The translations under genes were made by a program, and so were the position numbers. DNA of 64,000 nucleotides from CAILHX01 sp964511385 (lineage in GTDB: Bacteria > Pseudomonadota > Gammaproteobacteria > Burkholderiales > Methylophilaceae). The stretch spans positions 186,001 through 250,000 of the forward strand of contig CAZEFE010000001.1 in the NCBI GenBank assembly GCA_964511385.1, given 5' to 3'. The notes beneath the pieces are model-generated. The model made no database searches and was not told the DNA's origin. It worked only from the letters and a program-made list of their open reading frames with translations. Below, in pieces: positions 34,067-43,017 of the stretch (position 1 is the stretch's first letter; every line of letters begins with the position of its first letter).

Positions 34067-34543
34067 ATGAGTATCGAAGGCATCCTGGAAAAGGGCTACG
34101 TCACCACGACGCTGGACACCGTCATCAACTACACCCGCACCGGCTCGATGTGGCCGATGACCTTTGGCCTGGCCTGTTGCGCGGTGGAAATGATGCACGC
34201 CGGCGCTTCCCGTTATGACCTGGATCGTTTCGGCATCGTGTTCCGCCCCAGTCCGCGCCAGTCCGATGTGATGATTGTCGCCGGCACGCTGATCAACAAA
34301 ATGGCGCCCGCCTTGCGCAAGGTGTACGACCAGATGGCCGAGCCGCGCTGGGTGATTTCCATGGGTAGCTGCGCCAATGGCGGCGGCTATTACCATTATT
34401 CGTATTCCGTGGTGCGCGGCTGCGACCGTATTGTGCCGGTGGATGTGTACGTGCCGGGCTGCCCACCGACCGCCGAGGCGCTGCTGTACGGCATCATCCA
34501 GTTGCAAAACAAAATCAAACGAACCAATACCATCGCCCGTTAA
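34067..34543 (+). CDS. nuoB: NADH-quinone oxidoreductase subunit B
   Basis: The 158-aa protein has the N2 cluster ligands: tandem cysteines in LACCAVEMM, then SMGSCANGGG and VPGCPPTAEAL. Cluster N2 is the last Fe-S centre before quinone. AGGTCGC precedes the ATG. Confidence 0.97.
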   Translation: MSIEGILEKGYVTTTLDTVINYTRTGSMWPMTFGLACCAVEMMHAGASRYDLDRFGIVFRPSPRQSDVMIVAGTLINKMAPALRKVYDQMAEPRWVISMGSCANGGGYYHYSYSVVRGCDRIVPVDVYVPGCPPTAEALLYGIIQLQNKIKRTNTIAR

Positions 34544-34545
34544 TC

Positions 34546-35142
34546 ATGACTCCACGTCTGGAACAGCTTGCAGAATCACTCAGGGCCACGTTGGGCGGCA
34601 AACTGCTGCGTTTGGGCGCGCATGTGGGCGAACTGACGCTGGACATCAATGGCGCGGACGTGGTGGAGGTATGCAAAACGCTGCGCGACCAGGAAGGTTT
34701 CAAGTTCGAGCAACTGATAGACCTGTGCGGCGTGGATTACAGCGATTACAAGGAAGGTGCGTGGGAAGGGCCGCGTTATGCTGTGGTTTATCACCTGCTG
34801 TCCGTTGAGTTGAATCACCGGGTGCGGGTCAAGGCGTTTGTCGAGGATGACGAGTTCCCGGTCATCCACACCATGGTAGAGGTGTGGCCGGTAGCCAACT
34901 GGTTCGAGCGCGAGGCGTTTGACCTGTTCGGTATCATGTTTGACCACCATCCGGATTTGCGCCGCATCCTGACCGACTACGGTTTTGTCGGCCACCCGTT
35001 CAGGAAGGATTTTCCGGTGATCGGCAATGTGGAAATGCGCTACGACCCCGAGCAGCAGCGCGTGATTTACCAGCCGGTTTCCATCGAACTGCGCAACAAT
35101 GTGCCAAGAATAATTCGTGACGAGGGTTTCCATCGTGGCTGA
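34546..35142 (+). CDS. nuoC: NADH-quinone oxidoreductase subunit C
   Basis: The protein is 198 aa with the 30-kDa subunit motif ANWFEREAFDLFGIMFDHHPDLRRIL and a C-terminal GHPFRKDFP. It is a separate subunit, not fused to NuoD as in E. coli. The end overlaps nuoD by eight bases. Confidence 0.96.
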   Translation: MTPRLEQLAESLRATLGGKLLRLGAHVGELTLDINGADVVEVCKTLRDQEGFKFEQLIDLCGVDYSDYKEGAWEGPRYAVVYHLLSVELNHRVRVKAFVEDDEFPVIHTMVEVWPVANWFEREAFDLFGIMFDHHPDLRRILTDYGFVGHPFRKDFPVIGNVEMRYDPEQQRVIYQPVSIELRNNVPRIIRDEGFHRG

Positions 35143-36388
35143 GATACGTAACTACACGATGAACTTCGGTCCGCAGCACCCCGCTGCGCACGGTGTGCTG
35201 CGCCTGGTGCTGGAGCTGGACGGCGAAGTGATCGAACGTGCCGATCCGCACATCGGCCTGCTGCACCGCGCAACCGAAAAACTGGCGGAGCATCGCACCT
35301 TCCTGCAGTCCGTGCCGTACATGGATCGGCTGGACTACGTGTCGATGATGGCGAACGAACACGCCTACGTGATGGCGATCGAAAAGCTGATGGGTATCGA
35401 AGTGCCGATCCGTGCCCAATACATCCGCGTGATGTTCGACGAGATTACCCGCATCCTCAACCACTTGCTGTGGATAGGCGCTCACGCGCTGGACGTGGGG
35501 GCGATGACGGTGTTCCTGTATGCCTTCCGCGAGCGCGAAGACCTGTTCGACGTGTATGAGGCGGTTTCCGGCGCGCGCATGCACGCCGCGTATTACCGTC
35601 CCGGCGGCGTGTATCGCGACCTGCCGGACCGCATGCCGCAATATGAGTCGTCGAAAATTCATGGCCCGCAAGATATCAAGCGCATGAACGAAAACCGGCA
35701 GGGTTCGGTGCTGGATTTTATCGAGGATTTCACTAACCGTTTCCCCGCTTATGTGGATGAATACGAAACCCTGCTGACCGATAACCGTATCTGGAAGCAG
35801 CGCACCGTCGGTATCGGTGTGGTGTCGCCCGAGCGCGCGCTGGCACTGGGCATGACCGGCCCCATGCTGCGCGGTTCCGGCATCGCCTGGGATTTGCGCA
35901 AGAAGCAGCCGTACGAAGTGTATGACCGCATGGATTTCGACATTCCGGTGGGCACCAACGGCGACTGTTACGACCGCTACCTGGTGCGCATGCAGGAATT
36001 CCGCGAATCCAACCGCATCGTCAAGCAATGCGTGGATTGGCTGCGCGCCAATCCGGGCCCGGTCATCAGCGACAACACCAAGGTGGCGCCGCCGGCACGC
36101 GAAACCATGAAACATGACATGGAAGCGCTGATCCACCACTTTAAGCTGTTCACCGAAGGCTTCCACGTACCGGAAGGCGAGGCGTATGCCGCAGTGGAGC
36201 ACCCCAAGGGCGAATTCGGCATCTATCTGGTGTCCGATGGCGCCAACAAGCCGTACCGCCTGAAGATTCGCGCACCCGGTTTCCCGCACCTGGCGGCGCT
36301 GGATGAAATGACGCGCGGCCACATGATTGCCGACCTGGTGGCCATCATCGGCACGCAGGATATCGTATTTGGAGAGATAGACCGATAA
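35135..36388 (+). CDS. nuoD: NADH-quinone oxidoreductase subunit D
   Basis: I use the GTG at 35135, which gives a 417-aa protein beginning MAEIRNYTMNFGPQHPAAHG, the typical length; a longer frame from 35117 would overlap nuoC further. The 49-kDa subunit supplies conserved residues of the quinone pocket. Its stop overlaps the nuoE start by one base. Confidence 0.95.
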   Translation: MAEIRNYTMNFGPQHPAAHGVLRLVLELDGEVIERADPHIGLLHRATEKLAEHRTFLQSVPYMDRLDYVSMMANEHAYVMAIEKLMGIEVPIRAQYIRVMFDEITRILNHLLWIGAHALDVGAMTVFLYAFREREDLFDVYEAVSGARMHAAYYRPGGVYRDLPDRMPQYESSKIHGPQDIKRMNENRQGSVLDFIEDFTNRFPAYVDEYETLLTDNRIWKQRTVGIGVVSPERALALGMTGPMLRGSGIAWDLRKKQPYEVYDRMDFDIPVGTNGDCYDRYLVRMQEFRESNRIVKQCVDWLRANPGPVISDNTKVAPPARETMKHDMEALIHHFKLFTEGFHVPEGEAYAAVEHPKGEFGIYLVSDGANKPYRLKIRAPGFPHLAALDEMTRGHMIADLVAIIGTQDIVFGEIDR

Positions 36389-36861
36389 TGTTGTCACCGG
36401 AATCCATTGCGAAAATAGACCGCGAACTGGCGAAATACCCGGCCGACCAGCGCCGTTCCGCCGTGATGTCGTCCTTGCGCATCGTGCAGGACGAGCGCGG
36501 CTGGCTGTCCAAGGAGTCCATTGCCGAGGTTGCCGAATATCTCGGCATCCCCGCGATTGCCGCGCTGGAAGTGGCGACCTTTTACAACATGTACGACCTG
36601 GAGCCGGTGGGCAAGTACAAACTGACGGTGTGCACCAACATTTCCTGCATGCTGCGCGATGCCGACGGCATTGTTGAGCACCTGGAACATCGCCTGGGCA
36701 TCCATTGCGGCGAAACCACGCCGGACGGCAAGTTCACCCTGCGCGAAGGTGAATGCATGGGTTGCTGCGGCGGTGCGCCATTGCTGCACATCAACAACAG
36801 CGATATGCGCGAGTTTCTCACCAATGACAAACTGGATGCGCTGCTGGAGGAGCTGAAGTAA
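36388..36861 (+). CDS. nuoE: NADH-quinone oxidoreductase subunit E
   Basis: The 157-aa thioredoxin-like protein holds the N1a [2Fe-2S] cluster through CTNISC and ECMGCCGGAP. It is part of the NADH-dehydrogenase module with NuoF and NuoG. It overlaps both neighbours by one base. Confidence 0.96.
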   Translation: MLSPESIAKIDRELAKYPADQRRSAVMSSLRIVQDERGWLSKESIAEVAEYLGIPAIAALEVATFYNMYDLEPVGKYKLTVCTNISCMLRDADGIVEHLEHRLGIHCGETTPDGKFTLREGECMGCCGGAPLLHINNSDMREFLTNDKLDALLEELK

Positions 36862-38138
36862 TGGCGAACGAAGTCTGCTTCCGCACCCTGCACCTGCCTA
36901 ATCCCGCTTCGCTGGAAACCTATCGCAGCATCGGCGGCTACGAGGCACTCAAGCGCATCGTCACCGAAAAAGTGCCGCCCACCGAAATCATCAGCGAAAT
37001 CAAGCTGTCCGGCCTGCGCGGCCGCGGCGGCGCAGGTTTCCCCACCGGGCTGAAGTGGAGCTTCATGCCGCGCTATTTCGATGGCGACAAATATATTGTC
37101 TGCAATACCGATGAAGGCGAGCCCGGTACCTTTAAGGATCGCGACATCATTCGCTACAACCCGCACCAGTTGATCGAAGGTATGGCGATTGCCGCCTACA
37201 CCATGGGTGTCAAGGTCGGTTACAACTACATCCACGGTGAAATCTGGGCCGAATACCAGTTGTTCGAAAAAGCGCTGGAAGAAGCGCGTGCCGCCGGTTT
37301 CCTCGGTGACAACCTGTTCGGCAGCGATTTCAGCTTCAACCTGCATGCCCACCACGGCCACGGTGCCTATATCTGCGGCGAGGAAACCGCGCTGATCGAG
37401 TCCATCGAGGGCAAGAAGGGGCAGCCCCGCTTCAAGCCGCCGTTCCCGGCCAGTTTCGGCTTGTACGGCAAGCCGACCACCATCAACAATACCGAATCGT
37501 TCACCTCGATTCCCTACATCATCCAGCATGGCGGGCAGAAATTCCTGGAACTGGGCGTGCCCAATTCCGGCGGCACCAAGCTGTTTTCCGTTTCCGGTCA
37601 CGTGGAAAAACCGGGCAATTACGAAGTCGGCATGGGTATGCCATTCCCGGAACTGCTGGCCTTGGCTGGCGGCATCTGGAAAGGTCGCAAGCTGAAGGCG
37701 GTGATCCCGGGCGGCTCCTCGGTACCGGTGGTGCCTGCCGACCTGATGATGCAGTGCACCATGGATTACGATTCCATCTCCAAGGTCGGCGGCTCCATGC
37801 TGGGCGCGGGTTCGGTGATTGTGATGGACGAAACCACCGATATGGTGAAAGCGCTGCAGCGTCTGTCATATTTTTATTACGAAGAGTCCTGCGGCCAGTG
37901 CACGCCCTGCCGCGAAGGCACTGGCTGGCTGTGGCGCGTGGTGCGCCGAATAGCCGAAGGCAAGGGGCGCATGGAAGACCTCGACCTGCTGACCGATGTC
38001 AGCCAGAATATCTCCGGCCGCACCATCTGCGCGCTGGGGGATGCCGCCGCCGCGCCGGTGCTGAGCTTCGTCAAGCATTTCCGTCCGGAATTCGAGTACT
38101 ACATCCAGCACGGCAAAAGCATGGTGACGGGAAAATAA
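36861..38138 (+). CDS. nuoF: NADH-quinone oxidoreductase subunit F
   Basis: The 425-aa protein has the FMN/NADH site GLRGRGGAGFPTGLKWSF (about residues 52-69) and the N3 [4Fe-4S] ligands ESCGQCTPCREG. It accepts hydride from NADH. Confidence 0.97.
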   Translation: MANEVCFRTLHLPNPASLETYRSIGGYEALKRIVTEKVPPTEIISEIKLSGLRGRGGAGFPTGLKWSFMPRYFDGDKYIVCNTDEGEPGTFKDRDIIRYNPHQLIEGMAIAAYTMGVKVGYNYIHGEIWAEYQLFEKALEEARAAGFLGDNLFGSDFSFNLHAHHGHGAYICGEETALIESIEGKKGQPRFKPPFPASFGLYGKPTTINNTESFTSIPYIIQHGGQKFLELGVPNSGGTKLFSVSGHVEKPGNYEVGMGMPFPELLALAGGIWKGRKLKAVIPGGSSVPVVPADLMMQCTMDYDSISKVGGSMLGAGSVIVMDETTDMVKALQRLSYFYYEESCGQCTPCREGTGWLWRVVRRIAEGKGRMEDLDLLTDVSQNISGRTICALGDAAAAPVLSFVKHFRPEFEYYIQHGKSMVTGK

Positions 38139-38139
38139 C

Positions 38140-40518
38140 ATGCTCAAGATTGAAATAGACGGCATCGCCACCGAAGTTGAACACGGCAGCACCATTATCG
38201 AGGCTGCTGACAGCCTGGGGATTCCCATCCCCCGGTTCTGCTACCACAAGAAACTGTCGGTCGCGGCAAACTGCCGCATGTGTCTGGTGCAGGTGGAAAA
38301 ATTCGGCAAGCCGCTGCCGGCCTGCGCCACCCCGGTCAGCGAGGGCATGAAAATCCATACCCGCTCGCAGGCCGCGGTGCAGGCGCAGAAGAGCGTGATG
38401 GAATTCCTGCTGATCAACCACCCGCTGGATTGCCCGATTTGCGACCAGGGCGGCGAATGCGAATTGCAGGACATCGCCGTGGGTTACGGCGGCGGTGCGT
38501 CGCGCTACAGCGAAGAAAAGCGCGTGGTGGTGAACAAGAACATCGGCCCGCTGATTTCCACCGACATGACGCGCTGCATCCAGTGCACCCGTTGCGTGCG
38601 GTTCCTGAAAGAAGTCGGCGGCATGATGGAACTTGGCATGGTGGGGCGCGGCGAGCACGCCGAAATCACCGCTTATGTAGACAAAAGCGTGGATTCCGAA
38701 TTGTCCGGCAACATCATTGACCTGTGCCCGGTGGGCGCCCTGACCAGCAAGCCGTTCCGCTATTCCGCGCGCAACTGGGAACTGGCGCGCCGCCCCTCGA
38801 TTGCCCCGCATGACGGGCTGGGATCGCACATTGAATTGCAGATCAAGAATAACCAGGTGTTCAGGGTGCTGCCGCGCGAAAAAGATAGCATCAACGAATG
38901 CTGGATTTCGGATCGCGACCGCTTCTCCTACGAAGGCCTGAACAGCGCCGAACGCCTGACCAAGCCGATGATCCGTCGCGGCGAGCAATGGCTGGAAACC
39001 GACTGGCAAAGCGCGCTGGAATTCGCCGCCAGCCGCATCAAGCAAACCGCGGGCAGCGACCTGGGCGTGCTGGTGTCGCCCAACAGCACCATGGAAGAAG
39101 GCTACCTTGCCAGGAAAATTGCCGAAGGCCTGGGTTGCGGCAATGTGGATCACCGCTTGCGCCGTAGCGACTTCCGCCTGGATGGCCGCTTCCAGGGCAC
39201 GCCCTGGATGGGCTGCAATATCCCCGATTTGCAGGAAATGGATCGTGTGCTGGTGATCGGCAGCAACTTGCGCAACGAGCATCCGCTGCTCACCAACCGC
39301 TTGCGTCAGGCGGCAAAGTTCAATGCCATGGAGTTGTCGCTGGTCAATCCGCTGGACGATGACCAATTACTGCCGGTCAAGCACAAGGCAATTTGCTCGC
39401 CCAACGACATGGTCAACGTCCTGTCGCAAATCCTCAAGGCCCTGTCCGGGTTGCAGAAGCTGTCGCTGTGCCTGCCCACTTCCATGAACCAGTTGCTGGA
39501 AGGCGTGAAAGTCTGGGACAACACCCAGGCCATCGCGCAAAGCCTGGCCGGCCTGGGTGACAGCTACGATTTGATCAGCCCGCGCGTGGGTGTGTTCCTG
39601 GGCAATATCGCCCAGCATCACCCGCGCTACTCCGAGATCTACAGTTTGGCGGAAGCGATTGCTTCCCTCAGCGGCGCCACCTTTGGGGTGTTGTCCGAAG
39701 CCAACAACCGCGTTGGCATGGACTTGGTCGGCGTGCTGCCCAAGGAAGGCGCGCTGAATGCCAGAACCATGCTGGAACAACCACGTTCCACTTACCTGCT
39801 GGTGAACATGGAGCCGGAACTGGATTGCCATAATGCGCAATTGGTCAATCAGGCACTGCGGCAGGCCGGCTGTGTGGTGGCGCTGACAGCGTACAAGTCG
39901 GATGCCCTGCGCGAGGCCGATGTGCTGCTGCCAATTGCGCCGTTCAGCGAGACGTCCGGCACTTATATGAGCATGGAAGGCCGCGTGCAGAGCTTTGCCG
40001 CTGGCGTCAGGCCGCTGGGCGAATGCCGCCCGGGCTGGAAGGTGCTGCGCGTGCTGGGCAACCTGCTCGGGTTGTCCGGGTTTGACTACGACAGCAGCGA
40101 ACAAGTGAAAACCGAAATTTTCGGCGGCGAAAAGCCGTCCAAAGTGGTCTGGCAGCGGCTCAACAACAACCTGCGCCACCTGGTCGAGGTGAATGTGCAG
40201 ATCAAGACTGGCGTGCTGCAACGCGTGGGTGAAATCCCTTTGTACCAGGTTGATGCCATTGTGCGCCGTGCCCCTTCGTTGCAGAAAACCAGAGCCGCAA
40301 AAGCCGCGGTGACGGCTGCCATGAGTGCCAAGCAATTGGCCCAGCTGGGGCTGGCCGATGGCGACGTGATTGTGGTCAAGCAGGGTGCGGGGTCGGCGAA
40401 ACTGCCGGTGCAGCGTGACGACGGGGTGCCTGAAGGTTGCATCCGCATTCCTTCGGCTGTTGCGGAAACCGCAACACTAGGCGATCTGTTCGGTGAGTTG
40501 GAGGTCGAGAAAGCATGA
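38140..40518 (+). CDS. nuoG: NADH-quinone oxidoreductase subunit G
   Basis: The 792-aa subunit starts with a [2Fe-2S] domain (CRMCLVQVEK), a His-Cys3 region (DCPICDQGGECELQD) and a ferredoxin-like segment CIQCTRCVRF with LCPVGALTSKP, followed by a molybdopterin-oxidoreductase-like domain without an apparent cofactor site. It carries several relay clusters between FMN and the peripheral arm. Its end overlaps nuoH by four bases. Confidence 0.97.
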   Translation: MLKIEIDGIATEVEHGSTIIEAADSLGIPIPRFCYHKKLSVAANCRMCLVQVEKFGKPLPACATPVSEGMKIHTRSQAAVQAQKSVMEFLLINHPLDCPICDQGGECELQDIAVGYGGGASRYSEEKRVVVNKNIGPLISTDMTRCIQCTRCVRFLKEVGGMMELGMVGRGEHAEITAYVDKSVDSELSGNIIDLCPVGALTSKPFRYSARNWELARRPSIAPHDGLGSHIELQIKNNQVFRVLPREKDSINECWISDRDRFSYEGLNSAERLTKPMIRRGEQWLETDWQSALEFAASRIKQTAGSDLGVLVSPNSTMEEGYLARKIAEGLGCGNVDHRLRRSDFRLDGRFQGTPWMGCNIPDLQEMDRVLVIGSNLRNEHPLLTNRLRQAAKFNAMELSLVNPLDDDQLLPVKHKAICSPNDMVNVLSQILKALSGLQKLSLCLPTSMNQLLEGVKVWDNTQAIAQSLAGLGDSYDLISPRVGVFLGNIAQHHPRYSEIYSLAEAIASLSGATFGVLSEANNRVGMDLVGVLPKEGALNARTMLEQPRSTYLLVNMEPELDCHNAQLVNQALRQAGCVVALTAYKSDALREADVLLPIAPFSETSGTYMSMEGRVQSFAAGVRPLGECRPGWKVLRVLGNLLGLSGFDYDSSEQVKTEIFGGEKPSKVVWQRLNNNLRHLVEVNVQIKTGVLQRVGEIPLYQVDAIVRRAPSLQKTRAAKAAVTAAMSAKQLAQLGLADGDVIVVKQGAGSAKLPVQRDDGVPEGCIRIPSAVAETATLGDLFGELEVEKA

Positions 40519-41534
40519 TGGAATTCCTTCAGCAGCTATTCGGCCCGGCCTGGCCGCTGGTATGGAGCCTGGCCAAGATCATCGCCATTGTTGCGCCGCT
40601 GATGGTGGGCGTAGCCTACCTGACGCTGGCGGAGCGCAAGGTGATCGGTTTCATGCAGGTGCGCATCGGCCCCAACCGCGTAGGTTATTACGGCCTGCTG
40701 CAACCAATTGCCGACGGCCTGAAACTGCTGTTCAAGGAAATTATTATTCCGTCAGCAGCCAACAAGAGCCTGTTCCTGCTGGCACCGATGGTATCCATTG
40801 CGCCGGCGCTGGCAGCCTGGGCGGTGGTGCCGTTCGACCCCAACCTGGTGCTGGCCAACGTGGATGCCAGTTTGCTGTACATCATGGCGATCACCTCCAT
40901 GGGCGTGTACGGCGTCATCATTGCCGGCTGGGCCTCCAATTCCAAATACGCTTTCCTCGGCAGTTTGCGCTCGGCGGCACAGATCGTGTCCTACGAAATC
41001 GCCATGGGTTTTGCGCTGGTCGGCGTACTGATGGCGGCCAACAGCCTCAATCTGGTCAAGATCGTGCAAGCGCAGTCCGGCGGATTGCTGCACTGGTACT
41101 GGCTGCCGCTGTTCCCGCTGTTCGTGGTGTATTTCATCGCCGGCGTGGCGGAAACCAATCGCGCCCCGTTCGACGTGGCGGAAGGCGAATCGGAAATCGT
41201 GGCCGGCTTCCATGTGGAATACTCGGGCATGGCGTTTGCCGTTTTCTTCCTGGCGGAATACGCCAACATGATTTTGGTGGCAACGCTGGCCGCCATCATG
41301 TTCCTTGGCGGCTGGCTGTCGCCGGTGTCGTTCCTGCCGGACAGCTTCCTGTGGCTGCTGCTGAAGATCGGCGCGATGCTGTTCCTGTTCCTGTGGTTCC
41401 GCGCGACGTTCCCCAGATACAGATATGACCAGATCATGCGTCTGGGCTGGAAAGTATTCATCCCCATCACGCTGGTCTGGATCATCGTGATTGGAGCTTT
41501 CATGCAAACCCCGCTGGCGTACCTGTTCCACTGA
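40515..41534 (+). CDS. nuoH: NADH-quinone oxidoreductase subunit H
   Basis: The protein is 339 aa with eight transmembrane helices. It has QVRIGPNRVGYYGLLQPIADGLK-type sequence and AETNRAPFDVAEGESEIVAGF of the quinone-channel loops. It connects the peripheral arm with the proton-pumping arm. Confidence 0.97.
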   Translation: MMEFLQQLFGPAWPLVWSLAKIIAIVAPLMVGVAYLTLAERKVIGFMQVRIGPNRVGYYGLLQPIADGLKLLFKEIIIPSAANKSLFLLAPMVSIAPALAAWAVVPFDPNLVLANVDASLLYIMAITSMGVYGVIIAGWASNSKYAFLGSLRSAAQIVSYEIAMGFALVGVLMAANSLNLVKIVQAQSGGLLHWYWLPLFPLFVVYFIAGVAETNRAPFDVAEGESEIVAGFHVEYSGMAFAVFFLAEYANMILVATLAAIMFLGGWLSPVSFLPDSFLWLLLKIGAMLFLFLWFRATFPRYRYDQIMRLGWKVFIPITLVWIIVIGAFMQTPLAYLFH

Positions 41535-41550
41535 GGCGAGGGAAAAGACT

Positions 41551-42042
41551 ATGTTGAATCGCTTAAAAGAGTTTTTTCAAAGCCTGATGCTGCTGGAGCT
41601 GCTCAAAGGCATGGCGCTGACCGGGCGTTATTTCTTTGCGCGCAAGATTACCGTGCAATACCCGGAAGAACGCACGCCGCAGTCCGGCCGTTTCCGCGGC
41701 TTGCATGCGCTGCGCCTGTACCCCAACGGCGAGGAGCGCTGCATCGCCTGCAAGCTGTGCGAAGCAGTATGCCCGGCGATGGCGATTACCATAGATTCGG
41801 AGCAGCGTGATGATGGAACGCGTCGCACCACACGCTACGATATTGACCTGACCAAGTGCATTTTCTGCGGATTCTGCGAAGAATCCTGCCCGGTGGATTC
41901 GATTGTGGAAACGCGCGTGCTGGATTATCACGGCGAAAAACGCGGCGACTTGCTGTACACCAAACCCATGCTGCTGGAGATCGGGCGCAAGCAGGAAGCG
42001 CAGATCGCGGCGGATCGCGCCGCCGATGCGAAGTATAGATGA
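41551..42042 (+). CDS. nuoI: NADH-quinone oxidoreductase subunit I
   Basis: The start at 41551 gives 163 aa. It has two 8-Fe ferredoxin motifs, CIACKLCEAVCP and CIFCGFCEESCP, for clusters N6a and N6b. An upstream in-frame start inside nuoH is unlikely because GAGGGAAAAG just precedes the ATG at 41551. Confidence 0.96.
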   Translation: MLNRLKEFFQSLMLLELLKGMALTGRYFFARKITVQYPEERTPQSGRFRGLHALRLYPNGEERCIACKLCEAVCPAMAITIDSEQRDDGTRRTTRYDIDLTKCIFCGFCEESCPVDSIVETRVLDYHGEKRGDLLYTKPMLLEIGRKQEAQIAADRAADAKYR

Positions 42043-42056
42043 GCCCAGGTAACGAT

Positions 42057-42704
42057 ATGATTTTTCAGGACTACCTTTTTTATTTCCTGGCGGCAATTCT
42101 GCTGTTTGCCGGCCTGCGCGTGATCACCACCCGCAACCCGGTGCAGGCCGCGCTGTACCTGGTGCTGGCGTTTTTTACCGCCGCCGGCATCTGGTTGCTG
42201 TTGCAGGCGGAATTCCTCGCGATTGCGCTGGTGCTGGTGTACGTCGGCGCGGTGATGGTGCTGTTCCTGTTTGTGGTGATGATGCTGGATATCAACCTCG
42301 ACAAGCTACGCGAAGGGTTCTGGGATTATTTCCCGCTGGCGGGCTTTATTGGTGTACTGATGGCGGTGGAAATGGCGATGATCCTCGGCCAGCGCCACTT
42401 CGGCCCGGAGCGCGTCGGCGTGCCGCCGGTGCGTAGCGCCGATTACAGCAATACCGCGGAGCTGGGGCGCGTGCTGTATACCGATTATGTTTATCCGTTC
42501 GAGCTGGCGGCGGTGGTGCTGCTGGTGGCGATTGTCGCCGCCATTGCCTTGACCATGCGCAAGCGCAAGGACAGCAAGTACATCGATCCGGCCGAGCAGG
42601 TCAAGGTCAAGCGCGATGACCGTTTGCGCATTGTGAAGATGGACGCGTATCAGGAGCCTGCGGCTGAACAGCCGGCCGCGCCGGAAGAAGGAGGCAAATC
42701 ATGA
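42057..42704 (+). CDS. nuoJ: NADH-quinone oxidoreductase subunit J
   Basis: I choose ATG 42057 (215 aa, MIFQDYLFYFLAA), preceded by AGGT. An ATG at 42039 that overlaps the nuoI stop is possible and would add six residues. There are five membrane helices, with the conserved VYVGAVMVLFLFVVMM. The charged C-terminal tail beyond residue 170 is longer than in E. coli. Confidence 0.93.
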   Translation: MIFQDYLFYFLAAILLFAGLRVITTRNPVQAALYLVLAFFTAAGIWLLLQAEFLAIALVLVYVGAVMVLFLFVVMMLDINLDKLREGFWDYFPLAGFIGVLMAVEMAMILGQRHFGPERVGVPPVRSADYSNTAELGRVLYTDYVYPFELAAVVLLVAIVAAIALTMRKRKDSKYIDPAEQVKVKRDDRLRIVKMDAYQEPAAEQPAAPEEGGKS

Positions 42705-43009
42705 GCGTCGGGCTTTCGCATTATCTGATTCTGGGGGCGCTGTTGTTTGCCATCAGCGTGGTCGGCATTTTCCTCAACCGCAAAAACGTCATCATCGTGC
42801 TGATGGCGATTGAACTGATGCTGCTGGCGGTGAACATGAATTTTGTGGCGTTTTCGCATTACCTGAACGATACCGCCGGGCAGGTGTTCGTGTTTTTCGT
42901 CCTCACCGTGGCTGCGGCCGAGTCGGCGATTGGCCTGGCGATCCTGGTGATGCTGTTCCGCAATTTGAAGACGATTAACGTCGATGATCTGGACAGTCTA
43001 AAAGGCTAA
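42701..43009 (+). CDS. nuoK: NADH-quinone oxidoreductase subunit K
   Basis: The protein is 102 aa, with three transmembrane helices and the two conserved membrane glutamates in MAIELMLLAVN and AAAESAIGLAI that take part in proton pumping. It overlaps nuoJ by four bases. Confidence 0.96.
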   Translation: MSVGLSHYLILGALLFAISVVGIFLNRKNVIIVLMAIELMLLAVNMNFVAFSHYLNDTAGQVFVFFVLTVAAAESAIGLAILVMLFRNLKTINVDDLDSLKG

Positions 43010-43017
43010 CTACTTTC

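Noticed and set aside
35000..36397. 465-codon antisense frame opposite nuoD
   Set aside because: It is His/Gln-rich shadow coding from the GC-biased third positions of nuoD; the sense strand is unambiguous complex I sequence.
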